A stretch of 64,000 nt of DNA from Bin87 sp034423595 (GTDB lineage: Bacteria > Chloroflexota > Dehalococcoidia > Lucifugimonadales > UBA3495): NCBI GenBank assembly GCA_965207025.1, contig OZ242258.1, forward strand, positions 2,604,001 to 2,668,000, written 5' to 3'. How positions within the stretch are numbered: the first letter of the stretch is position 1; every line of letters begins with the position of its first letter. Both the position numbers and the translations under genes were made by a program. The notes under the pieces are model-generated. The model did no database searches, was not told the origin of the DNA, and was given only the letters and a program-made list of their open reading frames with translations. Positions 60,801-64,000 of the stretch are shown in pieces.

Positions 60801-63800
60801 ATATAGAGACCTACAACAAACACGTGCAGGGGCGGGCCGCGGCCAACAGCGCCATTGCGGGGGTCACCGGCCTCAGCGGCGAGTTCCGCGCCGTCATCTC
60901 CACCCGCGGCGTCGAGGCCCGGGACAACACCGACACCAGGTACACCGGCGATACCACGCCCGGTACGGATGACGACGCCGACCTGGGCGTGCCCATCTAC
61001 TGGGTGGAATCCCCTACGGTGGACGAGAAGGTCGCCGACGACTACAAGGACTTCTACGACGACAGCTGGGACAGCAACGCCGTAGACACCGCCAATGTAG
61101 CGAGATTGTACGGGCGGAACGAGGCAGGGACTCGCCCTACTGGTAGAACCTGGGTTTGGACCGGCTCGAACGCCAATGGCACAAAACATGCAACGAATTA
61201 CGCTGGCGCAGGGTCTGTGATGAGAGGCGTGATTGAAGGTCCACTCACCATACCTAATGCGAGCGCCAAGCCGATTGCGCTAACCGCCGAACTGCGTACA
61301 GACTTTACAACCAACCCACTATACGGCCTCTCGCCGGTGCTGACCGTTGCGGTTCCGCCGCCGCCCAAGCCCATTACCGTTCCCGACAACTGGAGCCTCA
61401 TCCCCTCCGGCTTCGGCCCCGGCGAGAGCTTCCGCCTGCTGTTCGCCACCGCGCCAACACCTGCGACATCGTCGGACATCAACACCTACAACAGCTTCGT
61501 ACAGGGGCAAGCGGCGGGCTCCTCCGCCATTGCGGGGGTGAGGGGCCTCAGCGCCGAGTTCCGCGCCGTCATCTCCACCCGCGGCGTCGATGCCCGGGAC
61601 AACACCGGCACGGCGCCGGCCAACGGCAGCTCCTACACCAGCGGCGAGGGCGTACCCATCTACTGGGTGGAATCCCCAACGGTGGACGAGAAGGTCGCCG
61701 ACGACTACCCCGACTTCTACGACGACAGTTGGGACTTCAACAATAGCGACGGAGACGCGGTGCACGGGAGGAACAGGGACGGGAATCACCTTGGGTCTCG
61801 GCGATATGTTTGGACCGGCTCGAATGCCGACGGAACGAAACATGCAATAGGCTATATCGCCGGGATACGGGATGTGCGAGTTGGTCACATTGACGGTCCA
61901 TCCTCGCCTGACCGAAAGTGGTCGCCGCTTTCGGTTGGTTTTCTAAGAGCAACAGCTAGCGAAACAAAACCTATCTACGCCCTCTCCCCGGTGCTCACCG
62001 TCGAGGACAAAGTTCGTCCGGCCAGGCCCACGAACCTCCAAACCTACCTCAGCGACGGCGCAGTGTTCCTGAGCTGGGACAACCCTTCGGACAGCACCAT
62101 CACCAAGTACCAGTACCGGCAGAATTCCGGCAGCTGGACCGACATCCCGGACAGCGGCAAGGACACCGTCACTCACGTGGTCAGCGGCCTGGACAACGGC
62201 CGGCGATATACCTTCCAGATACGCGCCGTGGACACGGGCGGCGCCGGCCCGGTGGCGTCGGTAAGCGCCACGCCGGACACGGTGGACGTTGAGCCGAACT
62301 GGGCGCTCACCCCCTCCGGCCTGGACGTGGGCGACAGCTTCCGCCTGCTGTTCTTCACCAGTACCAACCAAGAGCCTACATCTGAGGACATAGCTGATTA
62401 CAACACCACCGTGCAGGAGCGGGCGGCGACCAACTCCGCCATTGCGAAGGTGTCCGGGCTCAGCGGCCAGTTCCGCGCTATCATCTCCACCGCCACCGTG
62501 GACGCCCGGGACAATACCGCCACCACCTACACCGACGCCGACAAGGGCGTGCCCATCTACTGGGTGAAATCCCCAACGGTGGACGAGAAGGTCGCCGACG
62601 ACTACGAGGACTTCTACGACGGCAGTTGGGACTTCACCAACGACGATGGAGACGCGGTGCAGGGGAGAGACGAATCCGGGAATCGTAGTGCTAATGCACG
62701 GAGGACTGTTTGGACCGGCTCGAAGGAGGACGGCACAAAACATCCCACCTTCTATGCTGGCAAACCCCGATCCGGAGATATTGACGTTGTCGGCGTGATC
62801 TATGGAATTATTAATATTCAAGCGGAAGTTGAAAATATCAAGCCACTTTCATTCGTCCACGAGCGCGGTTCTACTTTAGGCTCAGGTTACTACGGCCTCT
62901 CCCCGGTGCTGACCGTCGTGGACAAAGTTCGTCCGGCCAGGCCGACGAACCTCCAGGCCTACCCCAGCAGCGGCGCGGTTCTCCTGAGCTGGGATGACCC
63001 CGCGGACACCACCATCACCAGGTACGAGTACTGGCAGAGCGGCGGCGACTGGGTCACCATCGAGGGCAGCGGCAAGGCCACCGTCACTCACGTGGTCAGC
63101 GGCCTGGACAACGGCCGGCGCTACACCTTCCGGGTGCGCGCGGTGGACACGGGCGGCGCCGGCCCGGTGGCGTCGGTAAGCGCCACGCCGGACACGGTGG
63201 ACGTTGAGCCGGACTGGGCGCTCACCCCCTCCGGCCTGGACGTGGGCGACAGCTTCCGCCTGCTGTTCGTCACCTCCAATTCCACAAGACAGGTATCCTC
63301 CTCCGACATAGGGACATACAACGCCGCCGTGCAGGCGCGGGCGGGGGCCAACTCCGTCATTTCGGGCGTGACCGGCCTCAGCGCCAAGTTCCGCGCCGTC
63401 ATCTCCACCGGCACAGTCGATGCCCGGGACAACACGGTCACCAGGTTCACCGGCGATACCACCACCGTCACGACGGACGACTCCGACACGGGCGTGCCCA
63501 TCTACTGGGTGGAATCCGGGACGGTGGACGAGAAGGTGGCCGACGACTACGCCGACTTCTACGACGACAGTTGGGACTTCAACAGCGGCACCGGCGGAAC
63601 CGCCGTGTACGGGAGAGACGAGCTTGGCAATTACACCGGCCGGGTAAATGTTTGGACCGGCTCGAATGCCAACGGCACGAAACATGCTACCCACCATGCC
63701 GGCCACGCGAGCCTTGTGCGATTTGGTCTCGTCAATGGTCCGAACTCATTACCTTGGGATTACAAGCCCATTTCTGAGAGCGCCCTTCTGGTTGCAAGCA

Positions 63801-64000
63801 ACGATGGGCATTACTATGGCCTCTCCCCGGTCCTCACCGTCCACGACACCGTGCGTCCGGCCAGGCCCACGGGTCTGCAGGGCGTGGCCGGCCACACCTG
63901 GGTAACGCTGAGCTGGGACGACCCCTCGGATCCCACCATCACCACGTACCAGTACCGCCTGGGCGGCGGCGCGTGGATCGACATCCCGAACAGCGACTCC
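57821..64000 (+). CDS. Second giant surface protein, cadherin-like plus endostatin-like plus FN3, C-terminus outside window
   Basis: Open from the ATG at 57821 (GGAGGTGAATC upstream) to the window end, 2060 codons with no stop. Signal peptide with RYIAVGTLGVLTLALVAFLL, ending PALAQ. Order: three cadherin-like units (DADGDTLTYALAGTDAGSFD) each with an Ig-like partner (GMYLRASASYTDPEGPGKTA), joined by Pro/Thr linkers (for example PTPAPTPTPTPEPTPTPTP). Then five modules of about 190-200 residues near 60070, 60735, 61405, 62320 and 63235, the later ones separated by FN3 (KYQYRQNSGSWTDIPDSGKD). Module hallmarks are as in the first giant gene. Surface-exposed adhesin or matrix protein is inferred. 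Confidence 0.88.
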   Translation, partial: MARRNHRSSHSGQNSIIRYIAVGTLGVLTLALVAFLLALPAADPALAQDPPANSAPAFPGDTADRSIAEHSPAGQSIGAPVTAADADGDTLTYALAGTDAGSFDLDPDTGQLSVKNALDYESKSSYSVAVTVSDGKNADGEADASLDDAIAVSIAVVNMDEPGRISFNSATPQVGTPLTAILTDPDGNLRNDIWVWERSANRSSWDAIENHALATYTPSDADAGQYLRAAVSYQDGQGDGTVKVASWTEVSNPVPAPAAPEPTPAPTPTPTPEPTPTPTPTPAPPANNEPQFASASDVRYVAENTPAGTGIGSPVTATDADGDTLSYRLTGNDAGSFAFNGSTGQISVRNALDYESRASYSVTVTVSDGKNTAGEQDASVDDSIAITIAVTNVDEPGVVSLDTNTPEVGKAVRTVLLDPDGGVSGVSWAWARSSNGTAWSAIAGATSSAYTPTDDDDGMYLRASASYTDPEGPGKTAQAVTSNPAQRAPEPAPATTPTPTPQPTPAPTSEPTPAPPANNEPQFANASDVRYVAENTPAGTGIGSPVTATDGDGDTLAYGLTGNDAGSFDFNGATGQISVKGALDYESRASYSVTVTVSDGKNTAGEADATVDDSIAITISVTNVDEAGVVSLDTNTPEVGEAVRTVLLDPDGVVSGVVWAWARSSNGTNWTAIAGATSSAYTPTDDDDGMYLRASASYTDPEGPGKTAQAVTGSAVTLPPRLVTPDPITLPSTTASDHQHAVPQNWSLIPSGLGPGDSFRLLFITSNSTRPASSDIGTYNTAIQARAAANSAIAGVTGLSAKFRAVISTQTVDARDNTGTAPADTSAGYSSGEGVRIYWVESGTVDEKVADDYADFYDGSWDPNHQSGGTGYIYGRNEYGAYSERKTVWTGSNDDGTKHATKYAGQQFVQAGMVNGPSNTLHSNKPFSQGSVNSVSTNGHFYGLSPVLTVAVPPPPKPITVPEDWSLIPSGLGPGESFRLLFISSTGMNPSSNDIETYNKHVQGRAAANSAIAGVTGLSGEFRAVISTRGVEARDNTDTRYTGDTTPGTDDDADLGVPIYWVESPTVDEKVADDYKDFYDDSWDSNAVDTANVARLYGRNEAGTRPTGRTWVWTGSNANGTKHATNYAGAGSVMRGVIEGPLTIPNASAKPIALTAELRTDFTTNPLYGLSPVLTVAVPPPPKPITVPDNWSLIPSGFGPGESFRLLFATAPTPATSSDINTYNSFVQGQAAGSSAIAGVRGLSAEFRAVISTRGVDARDNTGTAPANGSSYTSGEGVPIYWVESPTVDEKVADDYPDFYDDSWDFNNSDGDAVHGRNRDGNHLGSRRYVWTGSNADGTKHAIGYIAGIRDVRVGHIDGPSSPDRKWSPLSVGFLRATASETKPIYALSPVLTVEDKVRPARPTNLQTYLSDGAVFLSWDNPSDSTITKYQYRQNSGSWTDIPDSGKDTVTHVVSGLDNGRRYTFQIRAVDTGGAGPVASVSATPDTVDVEPNWALTPSGLDVGDSFRLLFFTSTNQEPTSEDIADYNTTVQERAATNSAIAKVSGLSGQFRAIISTATVDARDNTATTYTDADKGVPIYWVKSPTVDEKVADDYEDFYDGSWDFTNDDGDAVQGRDESGNRSANARRTVWTGSKEDGTKHPTFYAGKPRSGDIDVVGVIYGIINIQAEVENIKPLSFVHERGSTLGSGYYGLSPVLTVVDKVRPARPTNLQAYPSSGAVLLSWDDPADTTITRYEYWQSGGDWVTIEGSGKATVTHVVSGLDNGRRYTFRVRAVDTGGAGPVASVSATPDTVDVEPDWALTPSGLDVGDSFRLLFVTSNSTRQVSSSDIGTYNAAVQARAGANSVISGVTGLSAKFRAVISTGTVDARDNTVTRFTGDTTTVTTDDSDTGVPIYWVESGTVDEKVADDYADFYDDSWDFNSGTGGTAVYGRDELGNYTGRVNVWTGSNANGTKHATHHAGHASLVRFGLVNGPNSLPWDYKPISESALLVASNDGHYYGLSPVLTVHDTVRPARPTGLQGVAGHTWVTLSWDDPSDPTITTYQYRLGGGAWIDIPNSDS
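58687..60070. repeat. 693-bp tandem coding repeat in the second giant gene
   Basis: The cadherin-Ig-like unit beginning gccacagttcgcc at 58687 recurs at 59380 (offset 693 bp, 231 codons) with very few changes, including long identical stretches such as gtccgctacgtggctgaaaa. High DNA identity shows a recent tandem duplication within the gene. Confidence 0.82.
62006..63190. repeat. 915-bp repeat of FN3-plus-module unit in the second giant gene
   Basis: The segment starting gacaaagttcgtccggccag at 62006 recurs at 62921 (offset 915 bp, 305 codons). It covers an FN3 domain followed by the start of an endostatin-like module (gacacggtggacgttgagcc at 62276 and 63191). DNA identity is high in the FN3 part and falls in the module, where variable loops occur. 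Confidence 0.75.

Overview
The window is GC-rich, densely coded bacterial chromosome. The gene set fits an uncultured Chloroflexota lineage of the SAR202/Dehalococcoidia kind, but this is inference from content and no marker gene fixes it. Pointing that way are an F420-type luciferase-like oxidoreductase, a gentisate-dioxygenase-like cupin, a thiolase with its DUF35 partner, a KorAB ferredoxin oxidoreductase, a system I cytochrome c operon with a CXXXY-type CcmE, many short interspersed palindromic repeats, and very large cadherin/fibronectin surface proteins.

Layout. 1-8.5 kb: nicotinate phosphoribosyltransferase (cut by the window edge), RNase PH, a BrnT/BrnA toxin-antitoxin pair, an inserted GHKL-ATPase gene in two frames flanked by a duplicated M16-peptidase 3' end, the intact M16 peptidase, and small membrane proteins. 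8.5-22 kb: catabolic and housekeeping genes (aldo/keto reductase, VOC protein, MetX-like hydrolase, CMD protein, double cupin, voltage-gated channel, cysteine desulfurase, C1 aminopeptidase, HAD protein, thiolase plus OB-fold partner, LLM oxidoreductase), with short repeats in nearly every gap. 22.3-23.6 kb: an intact IS4-family element with 17-bp terminal inverted repeats and an 11-bp target duplication. 23.7-32.4 kb: a metal- or peptide-type ABC importer (two permeases and a lipoprotein) behind a cobalamin riboswitch and terminator, then a WD40 protein, a CobW-family GTPase and a second paralogous binding protein. 32.6-38.7 kb: SDR oxidoreductase, acyl-CoA synthetase, then ccmA, an unknown membrane protein, ccmB, ccmC, ccmD and ccmE. 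38.7-45.4 kb: VapBC, KorAB, Uma2, an adenosine-deaminase-like protein and a family 2 glycosyltransferase. 45.4-48.3 kb: a gene graveyard with HicAB, a deleted cas3 fragment, a truncated brnA, a PaREP1-like gene, a lone HicB, a solitary type I-E-like CRISPR repeat and an FN3 gene broken by a stop codon. 48.7-64 kb: two giant surface proteins on either side of a one-polypeptide sensor kinase/response regulator/DNA-binding protein.

The most interesting block is the last one. Both giant proteins carry a repeated module of about 190 residues (three copies in one, five in the visible part of the other). Its motif order resembles animal endostatin (collagen XV/XVIII NC1) and it sits among cadherin-like and FN3 domains. 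GATAACA direct repeats at 11-bp spacing, typical of OmpR/PhoB-family operators, lie between the first giant gene and the divergent kinase-regulator gene. The same repeat pair lies upstream of the broken FN3 gene. This suggests a regulated set of matrix-like surface proteins, possibly for attachment to an animal host such as a sponge; that role is inference.
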